Source: Symbiodinium kawagutii (lineage: Eukaryota > Sar > Dinophyceae > Suessiales > Symbiodiniaceae). From it: DNA of 64,000 nt. This document shows, one piece after another, positions 1-12,459 of the stretch. The notes below the pieces were generated by a model, which was given only the letters and a program-made list of their open reading frames with translations, was not told the DNA's origin and ran no database searches. Position 1 is the stretch's first letter; each line of letters starts with the position of its first letter. A program made the position numbers and the translations under genes. The stretch lies in contig VSDK01001676.1 in NCBI GenBank assembly GCA_009767595.1, positions 23,880 to 87,879 on the forward strand, read 5' to 3'.

Positions 1-1480
1 CACAGGTTTCAAACCATTGGAACCAGCTACTCCATGCTGCGTGCTGATCCTACAAATAATGGTGCAAGCTTTGTCCACCCTACCTGGAACAACCCACTAT
101 CCACAACTTATAGGCTCCTACCAAGTCTTATGCATTAAGATGCCACGAAATCCACGGGTCACGCGTGCCGTTGCACTCCGCAAGCGCCTGGCAACAACGT
201 GCGGCGCAAGAGAGGCTTGGGCAAGCTGGAAGTCGAATAATGCGAAATCTTGCTAGTAAGCTACTATAATGAATGACTGGCTAACTAAGCCACTACTATG
301 CTACCAATCTTGCTACTAAATAAGCTAAATCTCACTAATCTTGCTACTAAGCTACTAATAAACTAATAATGCTACTGCTGGCAATTAGTGCTTCGGTAGC
401 TGCTATTGTGCTACCAGTAAAGCTACTGCTGGCAACGATGGTGCTGGTAATCAGCAGCCAATGATGGTAATAACGGGGCTGGACATCAATGAACTGTTGG
501 TTGTAATGACTCATCATGCTAAATTGATGCTTGGTATTGAGAGCTTAGTAAGCATGGATGATACAGTATCGATAAAATGCTTAAGTGATCAATTATATGG
601 GGATTTCTCAAAATAGGGAACCACTAAAATGGTCAGATACAATCACGATCAACCAACAGTGCGAACCCTTGAAGCGCCACTGATCAGCCAACGATGATTC
701 AGGATGGTCAATCCATGGTTGAGAATTATTGGCTAAGCATCCGGAATATTGGAATATCATCGATGGTTCATATTTGGCTGATAACGATACATCATGATAC
801 ATCATTAGCAATACTTCGGAATATAGTTCATGGTTAATTAGGACTGGTCAGTGTTGCGATTGCTACTTCACGGTCAACGTTTCTAACCAGTCAAATTGTT
901 CCCCATGCTGGTCGATTGCGAATGTCTGATTGGCAATGAATGGTCAGTTGTTTCCCACGAATGGTATCTCTTATCCTCATCCAATCCAGGTATCTCTACA
1001 CCCAGATCATGCACCCAGGTGGAGGGCAAAACACCATGCCACAACACCTGATATGCCAGGAGAAGGGGTCCCATGGCTCATCGAACCCTTGGCCACTTGG
1101 GGATGCATCCCCAGTATCTGGTAGCACTGAAAACCTTCACCATGGCTCTAGGGCTTCATCCAGCCGCTTCACTCAGGTGCACTTCCAAGTTGGTCTCAAG
1201 GCAGTGTAATTTGTTTCACAAATGCAGGGATAACGACTGGTTGAAAGGCCAGTGGTTGATAATAGTGATTGGCAATCATGAAGAAACTAATGAACCAACT
1301 AATGAACCAACCATTGTTAATAGTGGTTCATTAGTGATTGGCAATCATGAAGAATAGTTTTCCCCCAGCATTCTTGACCTCACTGCTCGTTTTCCATGCC
1401 GCAGTAGCCTCCCTTCGAAAAAGGAAGCCATGACAGCGGGTTGCAGCGTGTTGAACATGACAACCCGGTGGTTTCACAAG
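1..1480. other. AT-rich DNA without convincing genes
   Basis: Simple words such as ctactaa and ggtcaatg recur. A family A half-element (atttctcaaaatagggaacc) starts near 603. Short open frames here look fortuitous. Confidence 0.5.
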
Positions 1481-1489
1481 CCCTGGGGA

Positions 1490-1536
1490 AACAACAACAA
1501 CAACAACAACAACAACAGCAACAACCGCAACAACAA

Positions 1537-1605
<69 letters not shown>

Positions 1606-2123
1606 CNNNNNNNNNNNNNNNNNNNNNNNNNNNNNNNNNNNNNNNNNNNNNNNNNNNNNNNNNNNNNNNNNNNNNNNNNNNNNNNNNNNNNNNNNNNNNN
1701 NNNNNNNNNNNNNNNNNNNNNNNNNNNNNNNNNNNNNNNNNNNNNNNNNNNNNNNNNNNNNNNNNNNNNNNNNNNNNNNNNNNNNNNNNNNNNNNNNNNN
1801 NNNNNNNNNNNNNNNNNNNNNNNNNNNNNNNNNNNNNNNNNNNNNNNNNNNNNNNNNNNNNNNNNNNNNNNNNNNNNNNNNNNNNNNNNNNNNNNNNNNN
1901 NNNNNNNNNNNNNNNNNNNNNNNNNNNNNNNNNNNNNNNNNNNNNNNNNNNNNNNNNNNNNNNNNNNNNNNNNNNNNNNNNNNNNNNNNNNNNNNNNNNN
2001 NNNNNNNNNNNNNNNNNNNNNNNNNNNNNNNNNNNNNNNNNNNNNNNNNNNNNNNNNNNNNNNNNNNNNNNNNNAACGACAACAACAACAACAACAACAA
2101 CAACGACAACGACAACGACAACC

Positions 2124-2184
<61 letters not shown>
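1490..2184 (+). repeat. (CAA)n microsatellite with assembly gap
   Basis: CAA repeats on both sides of a run of N from 1607 to 2074, with some GAC interruptions on the right. Every long reading frame over it is repeat plus N. Confidence 0.95.
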
Positions 2185-2369
2185 CCGCAGCTGCATCGTC
2201 CCAGCTGCAGGATACCATGAGATTCCCTTCCAAGAAACATGAACAAAACACACTGCAAATAGGCCATCAAAATAGACATGGACTTTGGATCACAATCTAA
2301 ACTCTATGAGCCATTTGTGGGCAGCCTCCTTGCTTCCGACTCCTTTCACCTTCCCCTCCCTTGTCGCCT

Positions 2370-2475
2370 CAATGAGGCATTGGGGCCGCCATCCACAGTG
2401 CTGCAAGCAGCAGCACAGCACTGACGCCCTTGTGGGACATAGAAGGCTCTGTGACTTCCTGCCGGCTGGAGCTGA
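2370..2475 (-). CDS. Weak candidate exon with signal-peptide-like sequence
   Basis: After CTCAG the minus strand reads SSRQEVTEPSMSHKGVSAVL, then LLAALWMAAPMPH. From the internal Met the peptide resembles a signal or transmembrane sequence, so it might be a first coding exon. The boundaries are not fixed and another frame (LQPAGSHRAFYVPQG) is also open. Confidence 0.25.
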
Positions 2476-2499
2476 GATCCTTTTATACTGGAGGCATGA

Positions 2500-5400
2500 T
2501 GCATCATGATGTGTTCATCTCGTGCATGGAAGATATACCTGGGTCCGAAATGGGGCATCCCAAAAAGTGACGCTTCGCCTCCGGCAGATGTTCCTGTTTT
2601 GTTGATATTAGGGTAGTGCCTAAGGGTATGCCACAGCAATGAAAATGGAATGATTAGCCAATCTCCCAAGTAGCTCTCTCCCAGGCATTGGCACTGGTCA
2701 TGCACAACTGCTCGTGCTATCAGCCCCGGTGGGTTCCTACAATGCATGCTGAAGAAAATCAAGAAGCCTGGAAGTGCCTGGAAGTGCAATCATCATGTAC
2801 CCCTCAGCACTGCCCACCCATCCACCCAACCAAACTCATATACCAGGTTTTTGATTTCAGCTTCTGATCATCCAAGGCTATGGAAACCGCATTTCCCGCA
2901 AGCAGGCGCGCACTCGGAAGCCAGAGGTGGATAAAAACCCTCCAGGAATGACTACCATTTGGTTGCACTACCCACAGTAGCTCCATGGCTCCCCAACTGG
3001 AAGGGTTAACTGGTACCAACCAACCGCCAGTTGACCACATGATTTGTGCCTCCAGTGGAGGTGGCTGTTCACTCGGCGTCAAATTGGTCAAAAGCAGTTG
3101 CCAAGTGAACGGCAGGGACAGCACGGCTGCACCGGTACCATTCCTTGGCCCCGGGGCCTGATGCCAACCATTGCTTTGTAGTGTTTGTAAAGCTGCTTAG
3201 TCAGGGTCAATGAGTGATGCTTAAACCAATCAATGATGCTTAACGGTGCTTATTAGTTTAATGATGTTCAATGATGGTCACTAGTCATGTAAGGACGATT
3301 AATGAGTCATGGTGAATGGTGAATGAATATTATTGATGAACAGTAGAAATTACTGTAGTTACCAATCAGTTTTGTTGTATCTCTAGGGCTAGGGGAAATT
3401 ATGCACCATGCTGGAATGGTTGGCCATGAAAATAAAAGCCCTGCACAGGCCACCCAGTGGCAAAGCACCTTGGTCTCTTGGAGTGGCGAAGCTACAAGTT
3501 CTCCAATGTTCACCAATGCTTCGTGAATCGAATGTTGATCATCCAACGATTTGTCCGCCAAATGCGAGGAATAACATGAGCATCCCCAAGAAGGTGCTAC
3601 TAGCGGTGGGCTTAAGTAGCCCCCCCAATTTTTTGTCCAAGTCCTCAACTGAGCCATCGATCGCATGGCGAACCTGGTTGGTTGGCTTGGTTGGCTCAAC
3701 CACTAACAAACCATCAGAGAAGGACATAATATATGATATAACTGAGCTGAGTAGAACCCAACAATGCTGCGTGTTGAGTCCTAAGCTGAATGCTACTGTT
3801 CATCATCCGTAATGGGCAAACACTACCTGGTGGTTTCAAGGCCCAAGAAGGCGTGGCCAAAATTGGTTCAGAAGAATGTGACTGAAACAATACGCCAGAT
3901 CTCTAGAGCTTTGGTTGTATATTGCTTGTTGTATATTGGTGGTCATCACTTATCCTTCAGCAGCTTACTAACATCTGTTCACCACCGTTTCTCAGCAAAG
4001 AACATCGTCCCCTGCTGTTCGCCGAGTGGCCACATTGCGAAGACAGCCAGGAAGGGGTAGACATAGCCTCAGGGTACACAGCTACCACAAGCAGAGATCC
4101 ACCCTATGCAACTCTTTTGCAAAACCGAACGATAGGAAAAAAAAGTCTACCTGAGTAAATTTCAAGCATCTTTCAAACCAACTTTGGCCAGTTGTGATGG
4201 CCTTTGTATGAAGTTATGAAGCCACCACAAAAGAGAAGAGATTGTGGAGCCTCAGGTTCTACACGAGAAAACGAATCCCCATTGCCAAATAGGGGTGCTT
4301 CTCAAAATACAGGTACCCCTGAAACCCTCCTTTATTAGCCATTTAAAGTAATAAACCAAGCATTTGTGGGGGTACCGCTACTTGAAGAAACCACCAGATA
4401 CAGTGAACCTGGTGAGAGACCAGAACTAGCAACGCAGGTTCTCACTGTGCACCACGGCAAGCCGATGCGCATCCCCTCACCGATCTGAATCACCACGATG
4501 ATCTCCCATTGTAAATTTCAAGCTGTTTACAACCACCGATTCCCATCACTATCACTATCTGGTTCAGTCCTACTACTGTTGTGCTCCAGAGCCCCCCAAA
4601 TGTTCGCATCTGGCGTTCATTTGAACAGGGTGCCAAGATGGCATTTCCCATTGGCGCCGAAATTTGCTTCAGTTCAGGTCATTGATTTGCTATGGGAGTA
4701 TGTAGTCATGATTGATGATGACTGATCTCGATCGATATTGATCAATAATGACTTCATTGACTCCTGCTTCAATGCCATCACCTGTCAACCATTATTGATC
4801 AATAGTGATCAATCATGACTACTTGCAATTATCGATCAGTAATAACCACCAGTGGGCAACTACACTTGCCATCACCTGTCCACGAACTTCTGGAGACTGT
4901 ACCCCAGATTCATCCACCGAAGCAAGGAGCCACAGGTGTCTGCAAGCTTTTCACCATTCCTTGGCACTGGCTGTTGCCGGCTGGTCACCACGTACTTTCA
5001 GAGTGATTCTGTGGAAAGGAACTGTCAATGAGGTTGATGACGCGTGACAATCGTTGATGATGGTTCTGTTTCCAGTAGTAATGGATCATATACATGTATA
5101 TATGTATGTGTACTTATATACACATATATACGGAGAGAGATAAAAAATGATGAAAACTGTACCAACAGTAGTTGTAAGCGACAAAAGAAACTGATTCCTG
5201 ACCTCAACAATCCAAGTGATGAGTCTATCATGAGGTGACGTCCAAGCCTGCAGTTCATTTTGGGGCGGGGAGCCAAGTACCTGTAAGATCCAACAATTTT
5301 CCTGTCATTGAATCCGATGTCCAAGGTAGTAGAATAACTCCCCCAGGGCCAACGCCAAAAATTCCTGTTGATTGGATCTTCAAATAATGGGAACAAGGGG

Positions 5401-5920
5401 CCGCTAGGGCAGCTATGTTAACATTTATCTGTTGCGTATTGATGGTTCATTTGTGCCCCTTCTATTCACCAACCCACTCGTTGGAAAAGGAGCTCCATGC
5501 TAACTTCACCAGCCTCGTTTCCCATTTACAACGTAGTATAATCCCAATAGCGATAGTTACTGTATAGCTAAAATCGCTAGTGTACCCCATCTTAATTATA
5601 TAAAGAGATAGTAACTAGTACAACGTGGCATGATCCTATCTTCACCATTAAATCTGGTCGCACCAAGACAGCAAGAAATGGGGGTCAGAGAAGATTCAAC
5701 GTGCACATGCTTTGTTCTATGTCTGCACCCGCACCAGTTGTCGCTATTGCGTTCTCACACCCACGTTGATTATTGCACAAATACAATCAGCAACAGCATA
5801 AACAACAGCTTTGCAACGGCAACTAACCCAACAGCCAACCAACCAAATCAACCAAGCAGCTAACCACGCCAACAATCAACGAATCAACCAATAAAACAAT
5901 CAACGAAAGAACCAATAAAA
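2500..5920. other. Non-coding stretch
   Basis: No supported exon. A family A-like half-site (gcttctcaaaatacaggtac) lies near 4291. TA-rich simple sequence at 5090-5130. Confidence 0.4.
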
Positions 5921-5929
5921 CAATCAATG

Positions 5930-6130
5930 AAGCCGACCAGGGCAGCAACACCAGCGCGTTGTGCCAAAGAGCTCACGACCCAACAGGACATTCCAAGCAG
6001 ATCGACCATCTGGGCTCTGTGGAAGCAGGGCCAAGCTGGCCTCGGCGCTACTAAACCTCTGGGTGACGTACCTCTGGGTGTGCCTAAAAAACCAGCGGTC
6101 CCGCGGTTGGCTGACACGGATCCAAAAAAG
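5930..6130 (-). CDS. Weak candidate coding stretch
   Basis: Minus-strand frame reading WIRVSQPRDRWFFRHTQRYV, TQRFSSAEASLALLPQSPDG, RSAWNVLLGRELFG. The plus-strand frame across the same bases is also open (TRAATPARCAKELTTQQD), so the strand is uncertain, and no convincing splice sites were fixed. Confidence 0.2.
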
Positions 6131-6308
6131 CCCAGAGCTTACGACTTGGTACTTCAAGATGTTAGTAAAATTAGTAGCTTTGTGGCGCTGAAACGCCCCA
6201 ACCAACTCTACTATTGTGTTTGTATACACAAGGTGGGCCCCCGGCACCTACAAGTTGGCTTATACTCTCTATAACTGATATTTTACCACGGCTAAGTTTG
6301 CTATACAT

Positions 6309-6412
6309 GGTGGTTTCTCAAAATAGGAGCACCCCCAAGAATGGTTGGTTTAGTACGATAATTGGCTGCGGGTGGATGAGTTGGGGGGTCCCTTACAGCT
6401 TGAGAAACCCCC
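6309..6412. mobile_element. Hairpin element family A, copy 1
   Basis: Left end ggtggtttctcaaaatagga, right end tcccttacagcttgagaaac; about 104 bp, ends inverted and complementary. MITE-like. Confidence 0.7.
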
Positions 6413-6600
6413 ATATAATTGTTGTAAACCTTTGTTCATCAATCAAACCACCAACTAGTAGTTGTTTCACCATTGTTGTTGCTTATTGTCCCCTATTAAC
6501 CCCAATAATCTCCTGATTAAACCACCAACCAGTAGGCACAACTGCGACTGTAGCACCAAGGCACCATCAGAAGACCTTGGGCTGCAACAAAGCTCGTCAC

Positions 6601-6702
6601 GCTGCATTCCTCAGAGTCAAACGCCACACGGGGGCCCCTGGGGCCCTCTCCAGGCTACCCCAAATCTCCAAATTGAACAGGTCCAGTTCGCTGGAAGCTA
6701 TC
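6601..6702 (-). CDS. Exon, product unknown
   Basis: 102 bases with AG|G acceptor (TCAAG|GATAG) and GC|GTGACG donor on the minus strand. Reads IASSELDLFNLEIWGSLERA, then PGAPVWRLTLRNA. Looks like alternating beta strands. No family recognised. Next in line after the duplicated exons at 8.1 and 7.6 kb. Confidence 0.5.
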
Positions 6703-6839
6703 CTTGACAGTCATTCACCCTGCTTAACACTCGTCAAAACATTTTTAACTCTGAGCTATCCTTAAGCCATCGACATTAACCATCATTGAATTTTCACGAA
6801 GGCTAACATCATTTACTCTTCTTAATCAATTAACCATCA

Positions 6840-7492
6840 TCAAATGCCACTAAACCTTCATCATCAAACCAGTTTTACCTATCACTAAGCCATCATCAAC
6901 CATCATTTGTCATCATGAAGCCATCATCAACCATCATTTGTCATCATGAAGCCATCATCAACCATCATTTGTCATCATGAAGCCATCATCAACCATCATT
7001 CATCATCATGAAGTCATCATCAACCATCATTTGTCATCATGAAGCCATCATCAACCATCATTTGTCATCATGAAGCCATCATCAACCATCATTCATCATC
7101 ATGAAGCCATCATCAACCATCATTTGTCATCATGAAGCCATCATCAACCATCATTCATCATCATGAAGCCATCATCAACCATCATTTGTCATCATGAAGC
7201 CATCATCAACCATCATTTGTCACCATGAAGCCATCATCAACCATCATTCATCATCATGAAGCCATCATCAACCATCATTTGTCATCATGAAGCCATCATC
7301 AACCATCATTTGTCATCATGAAGCCATCATCAACCATCATTCATCACCATGAAGCCATCATCAACCATCATTCATCATCATGAAGCCATCATCAACCATC
7401 ATTCATCATCATGAAGCCATCATCAACCATCATTTGTCATCATGAAGCCATCATCAACCATCATTCATCATCATGAAGCCATCATCAACCAT
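6840..7492 (+). repeat. 31-bp minisatellite array
   Basis: About 18 head-to-tail copies of a 31-bp unit, catcatgaagccatcatcaa plus ccatcatttgt, with variants in which ttgt becomes tcat. A second block of the same unit fills 7750-7967. Confidence 0.9.
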
Positions 7493-7745
7493 ATTCAGCC
7501 ATCACTAACCACCACTCATCATCAACTCATACCACCTCCACACGACCCATCGCTTCACCCTGCCACGTGTCTTTGTCCAGATGCGCCAGAGGTCCTAAAC
7601 CGCTGGTGGCCGACTGCAGCTGCATGGTCCAGCTGGGATCCCAGTCCTGCGCCGACTCGTCGGAGTTCGGGGGGCAGGTTGCGCCACGGGTGGGCGCTTC
7701 ACCGCCATTAACCGCTGTACCTAGCCATGGGTTAGTTGCTACTAT
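7493..7745. repeat. 253-bp direct duplication, copy at left
   Basis: Identical to 7968-8220 (offset 475). Contains the exon at 7559-7714 with both splice sites. Confidence 0.92.
7559..7714 (-). CDS. Exon, copy 2 of an exact duplication
   Basis: Identical to 8034-8189, offset by 475 bp. If both copies are spliced in, the protein has a tandem repeat of 52 codons; phase is preserved because both copies carry the same boundaries (2 bases + 51 codons + 1 base). Surrounded on both sides by the 31-bp minisatellite, which probably mediated the duplication. Confidence 0.5.
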
Positions 7746-7749
7746 GTCA

Positions 7750-7967
7750 TCATGGGACAACATCAACCATCATTTGTCATCATGAAGCCATCATCAACCA
7801 TCATTTGTCATCATGAAGCCATCATCAACCATCATTCATCATCACTAAGCCATCATCAACCATCATTCATCATCATGAAGCCATCATCAACCATCATTCA
7901 TCATCATGAAGCCATCATCAACCATCATTTGTCATCATGAAGCCATCATCAACCATCATTAATCATC
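7750..7967 (+). repeat. 31-bp minisatellite, second block
   Basis: About seven copies of the same unit as 6840-7492, between the two identical exon blocks. Confidence 0.85.
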
Positions 7968-8220
7968 ATTCAGCCATCACTAACCACCACTCATCATCAA
8001 CTCATACCACCTCCACACGACCCATCGCTTCACCCTGCCACGTGTCTTTGTCCAGATGCGCCAGAGGTCCTAAACCGCTGGTGGCCGACTGCAGCTGCAT
8101 GGTCCAGCTGGGATCCCAGTCCTGCGCCGACTCGTCGGAGTTCGGGGGGCAGGTTGCGCCACGGGTGGGCGCTTCACCGCCATTAACCGCTGTACCTAGC
8201 CATGGGTTAGTTGCTACTAT
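7968..8220. repeat. 253-bp direct duplication, copy at right
   Basis: Identical to 7493-7745. The two copies diverge abruptly at both ends, where minisatellite or unrelated sequence starts. Confidence 0.92.
8034..8189 (-). CDS. Exon, copy 1 of an exact duplication
   Basis: 156 bases on the minus strand from TACAG|CGG to GCAGG|GTGAAG. Only one of the three frames is free of stops; it reads NGGEAPTRGATCPPNSDESA, QDWDPSWTMQLQSATSGLGP, LAHLDKDTWQ. The same exon, base for base, recurs at 7559-7714. Acidic, Trp-containing, no family recognised. In transcription order this copy comes first. Confidence 0.5.
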
Positions 8221-8229
8221 CATGGGTTA

Positions 8230-9440
8230 GGTTGATAAATGGTGAGTTTATAGTGGCGATTAATGGTTTATAGTGGCCATTAATGGTACATAGTGGCTGT
8301 TGATGGTTGATGATGATTAATTACTGAATACAAATGATTGATATTGGTTGATTAATGGTTTGTAGCGGTTTAACGTGATGAATAGTAGTGGTTTAATAAT
8401 GGTCACTGTGAATAACGGTAAATTACAGTAATATGTAAATAACGGTGATTAATAATAGTGCTTGGTAGTTGTTGACATTGGTGCTGAATGGAGTTATAAT
8501 CTGGTTTGCCCCATTGCGGCTACTAAGGTGATTGATGATGTTGATAAGGTGATTGATCGATGTGGTCCATGGTGGTCATTGATGAGATGATTCATGAGGG
8601 GGTGAATGATGGTGAATAGTGGTTCACAATGGCGAATCAGCTGAGAGTGAATGATCATAGTGGTTCATACTGATCATTTAGGGGCTGATAGTGGCTAATA
8701 GGAACAATCATAATGGTGAATGAACATTTAAAATACCGAATGAACCATCAATTTTTCACCAAGTCAATGGTCAAGGAGGTGGCTCCTGAGAATCATGATC
8801 CATCAAATGCTTGCTGTCATATGGTGGTTCATACTTGATATATTTACTTGTCCATGATATTGTTGATAATGGTTGGAGACTAGTGGCTAATAATGAATAG
8901 AGCTGGCATTAATACTGGTTAGTAAGGTGCTTAACAAGGTGGCCAACACTGGCTGATTGTGATCAATAACGACAAAAAAAACAGGCTCGTTGTTGGTTTG
9001 GGGTGGATTTGAGCGATGCTGTATCCATTGATTATGGATATACATGGATGTACTGATTATGGGTGAATTTCAGGGTATCCGTTCATGTTTGGATATACAT
9101 CCAAATGAGTGCATTTTCCATCTGAAGGGCGCCTCGCTTGTCTACCGAGAAACAATCAATGACTGGGGATCCGTGGCGATATTGACCAATAGTGTCCAAC
9201 ATATAGCTACGGAAGCTGCCAGGATCTGACCATTTAGAGGAGAAAACCATACTGTCACATGGGTCTCTGGCAAGCACGTTCATCCGCCTCGGTTTGTCAA
9301 GTTGAAGTGTCAGTGTGCTCCTGCACCCGCTTGGAATTTCCGGTGAATCTACACTTCCGGAGACGGCTTAAACCGTCCAAAGGGGATTCACGCTGCGGTG
9401 ACCATTCTGCATAGTAGACCGTATTTCGTAGCCAAACCGC
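8230..9440. other. Non-coding stretch
   Basis: Rich in tggttgat/tggtgaat words; no exon seen. Confidence 0.5.
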
Positions 9441-9538
9441 CATGCAAGAAAACAGCTACTTGGTTTCTCTCATTCCACCCAAGAACACGGGCTCAGTCGT
9501 AGGAGTTCCCACCAGGATCCACCCACCAACTGCAGCAC

Positions 9539-9686
9539 CTGGTGCCGTCTCCGTCCCAGGGTCCGCAGCAGCCAGCAGCAGTGAAGCCACCAGCACTGTC
9601 AAGGGTGCACTGAGAGCCAGAAGCAGCTGCTGCTCTTTGCTGGGCGAAGCGCTCTTGGCCGTGGCAAAAACGCCCAAAAGGCCCAG
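9539..9686 (-). CDS. Exon with a probable transmembrane segment
   Basis: 148 bases between CCCCAG|CTG and CACCAG|GTGCTG on the minus strand. It encodes LGLLGVFATAKSASPSKEQQ, then LLLALSAPLTVLVASLLLAA and DPGTETAP. The second part is long and hydrophobic enough for a transmembrane helix. Together with the 10.3-kb exon this suggests a membrane protein. Frames on the plus strand over the same bases are open but lack splice context. Confidence 0.5.
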
Positions 9687-10149
9687 CTGGGGACATGGCA
9701 GAAAGGTCCTGTGGCGCCATGGTCCGGTGCTGGTCACGTCTGGTCAAAAGCTTGTGCCAAGGTGTGCCTGTTGTTGGTTCTTGGTCATTGGCATTCGGTT
9801 GGCTGTTAAAAGCGCATCTACTGAGCCTACTGTTTGCTGTTGGTGTAGTACATGTGGTCTGCTAAGAGCAGCTTTGATACCAACCGCTTTGGCCTGGATT
9901 GGAGCCTCCAAACAGCTTGGCACCGGTGCCGCTGCAGTTCATTATCGTGTTTTGAGCACGTGTTTTGTATATGTTTGGCATACCAAATGCGTAATATGCA
10001 TGTCTACACACATACAATTTGTAGATTTTGGAAATATATGCCGTATTTGTGTATATATATACATGACACAATTATATAAATAAATATATATATATATATA
10101 ATCCCAACAAAAAAGTATTCCCAAAACATTGATTCCCAGATATTCCACG

Positions 10150-10375
10150 AGGCCATTCCCAAGTGCCGCTTGCCATTCATCCTCCGCTCTGCGCGACATC
10201 CCCAGGTCGCAACCAGTCCTCGCTCCCAGCTGCACACTCTGTGCCCGGGCTGTGACTTCTCGAGCAGCTTCTCCCAGCACCAGCAGCAGCATTGACATCG
10301 CAGCCACTGTGAGCATGTCGCTGGCATCTGCCACACGCAGAGCCGTATCCCATTGCGTAGCCGCATAGACACAGC
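10150..10375 (-). CDS. Exon with one hydrophobic segment
   Basis: After an AG|G acceptor (CCAG|GCTG) the minus strand encodes CVYAATQWDTALRVADASDM followed by LTVAAMSMLLLVLGEAAREV and TARAQSVQLGARTGCDLGMS, then RRAEDEWQAALGN. The hydrophobic stretch may be a membrane segment or a buried helix. The 3' end is uncertain (GT at CTC|GTGGAA or slightly later). Co-linear with neighbouring minus-strand exons. Confidence 0.5.
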
Positions 10376-11094
10376 CTGGCTGGGACTGAGTGCGAGGTAA
10401 TAGGCCGGAAATTGGAGATACCAAGACTTTAGAGGCCACCTGGTTGAACACAAATAAGACTTTGAGTAATTTTGTTTCAAATCAACCGATGTCGGGGGAA
10501 ACAAGTTGGGTCATGCATGTAGTTGTCACTACAAAAGGCACTTTTTATAGTTTCATACAGCGTGTTTATTCTGCGTCGCATTGCCATCCCCTTCCTTGCC
10601 GGGCCACTTGAGCTGAAGGACCCAAGCGCAACCCGGGCACAGTTTGGAGATGGGCTCTTGCTCTGCAGGAGACATGCGATGATTTTCCCGCTTCAGTTAA
10701 AGGGAATGTCCTGTCAGCCTGAGCATTGTTATTCAAGAAAGAACCTTTCACACACTTCTTGAAGATTCATGATGATCAAAAAGGCAACAGCCTCTACACA
10801 ACAATCACGAATAGAAATTCTGAGAAAAATGCTATCATGGGATTCGGTGCTTCAATAGGCCAAGACTTCTATGCCAGGTTGAATCAAAGGCAAATAAAAG
10901 ACATGGAGTATCAAAGTCCTAAGAAAGATCAGCAATGATCAATATCTATACCTAATCAATAATTCACTCATTCTTTATATGTATACATACACCACATCTA
11001 TATGCATACTATGTGTGTGTATGTATATATATATATATATTTATTTATTTATTTATTTCTCTCTATATATATATATATACATATGTCTTCCTAC

Positions 11095-11281
11095 CATTCC
11101 ATCCCTGCTGTGTTCCCAATGCCCCATTCCCAAAGCCCCTTGGGCAGGGCAGAAGTCGAGTGTCCCAATGAAAGCAGTGAAAAGCCGCTGAGCCCCGAAG
11201 ATGGCGCCGATTTCTGGACAAATCGCACCAGGAGTTCATAGGACTCATCCTGCGTGGCGTTGGGGTTGACAATGCCTTCGA
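11095..11281 (-). CDS. Exon, product unknown
   Basis: 187 bases with a TTTCAG acceptor and a G|GTAGGA donor. Reads EGIVNPNATQDESYELLVRF, VQKSAPSSGLSGFSLLSLGH, then STSALPKGLWEWGIGNTAG. It follows the 12.1-kb exon on the same strand. No motif is recognised. The composition contrasts with the TATA/TTTA simple repeat that borders it at 11020-11085. Confidence 0.55.
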
Positions 11282-12100
11282 CTGAAAGCGCTGATTTGTG
11301 GAAAGAGATAATGAACGGACTGTCTGTTTTGTCATCACATGAAATCTATGTCAATTTTGAATAAAAGTCCAATGAATTTGGAGGCCACATCCACTTCTGA
11401 CCCAATTGGCATCAATTGGCTGCTGTCTTTTGGAACCGATCTCAGCACACAGCGTCGCTGAAATGGTCACCAGGACCTATGCAGGAAGCTGTTTCTTGCT
11501 GATCTGTGGCTGGCATCGCTGTCACCATGACGCTTGGAACCCACAGGTTGCAGGGACCAACAACTTCATGGCATCATCTGGTTGAGTGCCCTTGTGACAC
11601 CAAGCCCTTACCTTGGACCATCGCTTCAGGTTGGACCAACATCTTGAGTCCAGGGCTTCAGAATGGATCACTAACAATTAGTGAACTGTCATTGATCGTG
11701 GGATGAATCACTGGTTAATGATTCATGAGCCTCAATCAAGGTTAACCTTGCTTGATCATGTTTATGCTTCAACCATAGCCCAGAATGGTATGTTTCATCA
11801 CCAGCACACACAACAACGGGTCCAAGCAGCCGTTCTAATGCAGATGTTCTGATCGATCATCATGGTAGATCCATATCAAAACACACTCTACTGAAAAAAA
11901 CGCTCTACTGTAAACCATCAGGTGGTGATTTGCCAAATTTGAAAGCTTCATCTTTACCCACCAACCATGAAAGGTTGATCTTTACCAGAGATGAAGGGTC
12001 ACTGTTGACCTCCCAGTCATCATCCCAAACTCAGCTGGAAGAGCGCCAGGACCCCCAGCATGCCCCAGCCCCTAGTCGTGGATCAACCAGGGGCACCCAC

Positions 12101-12255
12101 CTGACAGTCCTGACGCCCACGTAGGAGATGAAGCACCGTGGCATCTCCGCTCAAAAGATCCGCTGCATTCAAGGCATCCACCACCAGCGACTGCAGTTCC
12201 GGCATATGGCTCTCCCAATCCTCGCCACCAGGGGGTGATGCCCCAGCTCTGATCA
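12101..12255 (-). CDS. Exon, helical peptide of unknown function
   Basis: Minus-strand exon ending in GTCAG|GTGGGT. It encodes a Gly/Pro stretch (AGASPPGGEDWESHMPEL) and then an amphipathic helical region QSLVVDALNAADLLSGDATV with LHLLRGRQDCQ at the end. The upstream limit is one of two AG sites (12256 or 12249), set by an in-frame stop just before. High GC and no stops in the chosen frame, stops in the others. Probably part of the same minus-strand gene as the 11.2-, 10.3- and 9.6-kb exons. Confidence 0.55.
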
Positions 12256-12300
12256 CTCAGCTCGCATCCTACCAGCTGCAACCGGAACTGACTTTGGCAC

Positions 12301-12355
12301 CTCTCAAAATCCATAGCGATTTGGCAGCCCTCTCCGAGGCCCTCTCCATCTTCTT
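12301..12355 (-). CDS. Candidate short exon
   Basis: 55 bases between a TTAG acceptor and a GAGAG|GTGCC donor, reading KKMERASERAAKSLWILR, a basic amphipathic helix. It lies 46 bp upstream of the better-supported exon at 12.1-12.25 kb, same strand, which would make the intervening intron unusually short; one of the two boundaries may be wrong. Confidence 0.35.
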
Positions 12356-12459
12356 CTAAGTAGTGCTTTGATGTGGGTTGAACTAACAACAACGCTATGA
12401 GTTGAACCATTTGCCGATCCAACTTACCAGGCTGCAAGTTTTGTCATCTAAAAACCAGG

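Noticed and set aside
1331..2279. Long frames encoding poly-Val, poly-Cys, poly-Asn, poly-Gln or poly-Leu
   Set aside because: They are CAA repeat plus a run of N translated in every frame; no flanking coding signal.
6840..7967. CRISPR-like array
   Set aside because: Units are head-to-tail with no unique spacers; it is a minisatellite in a eukaryotic context.
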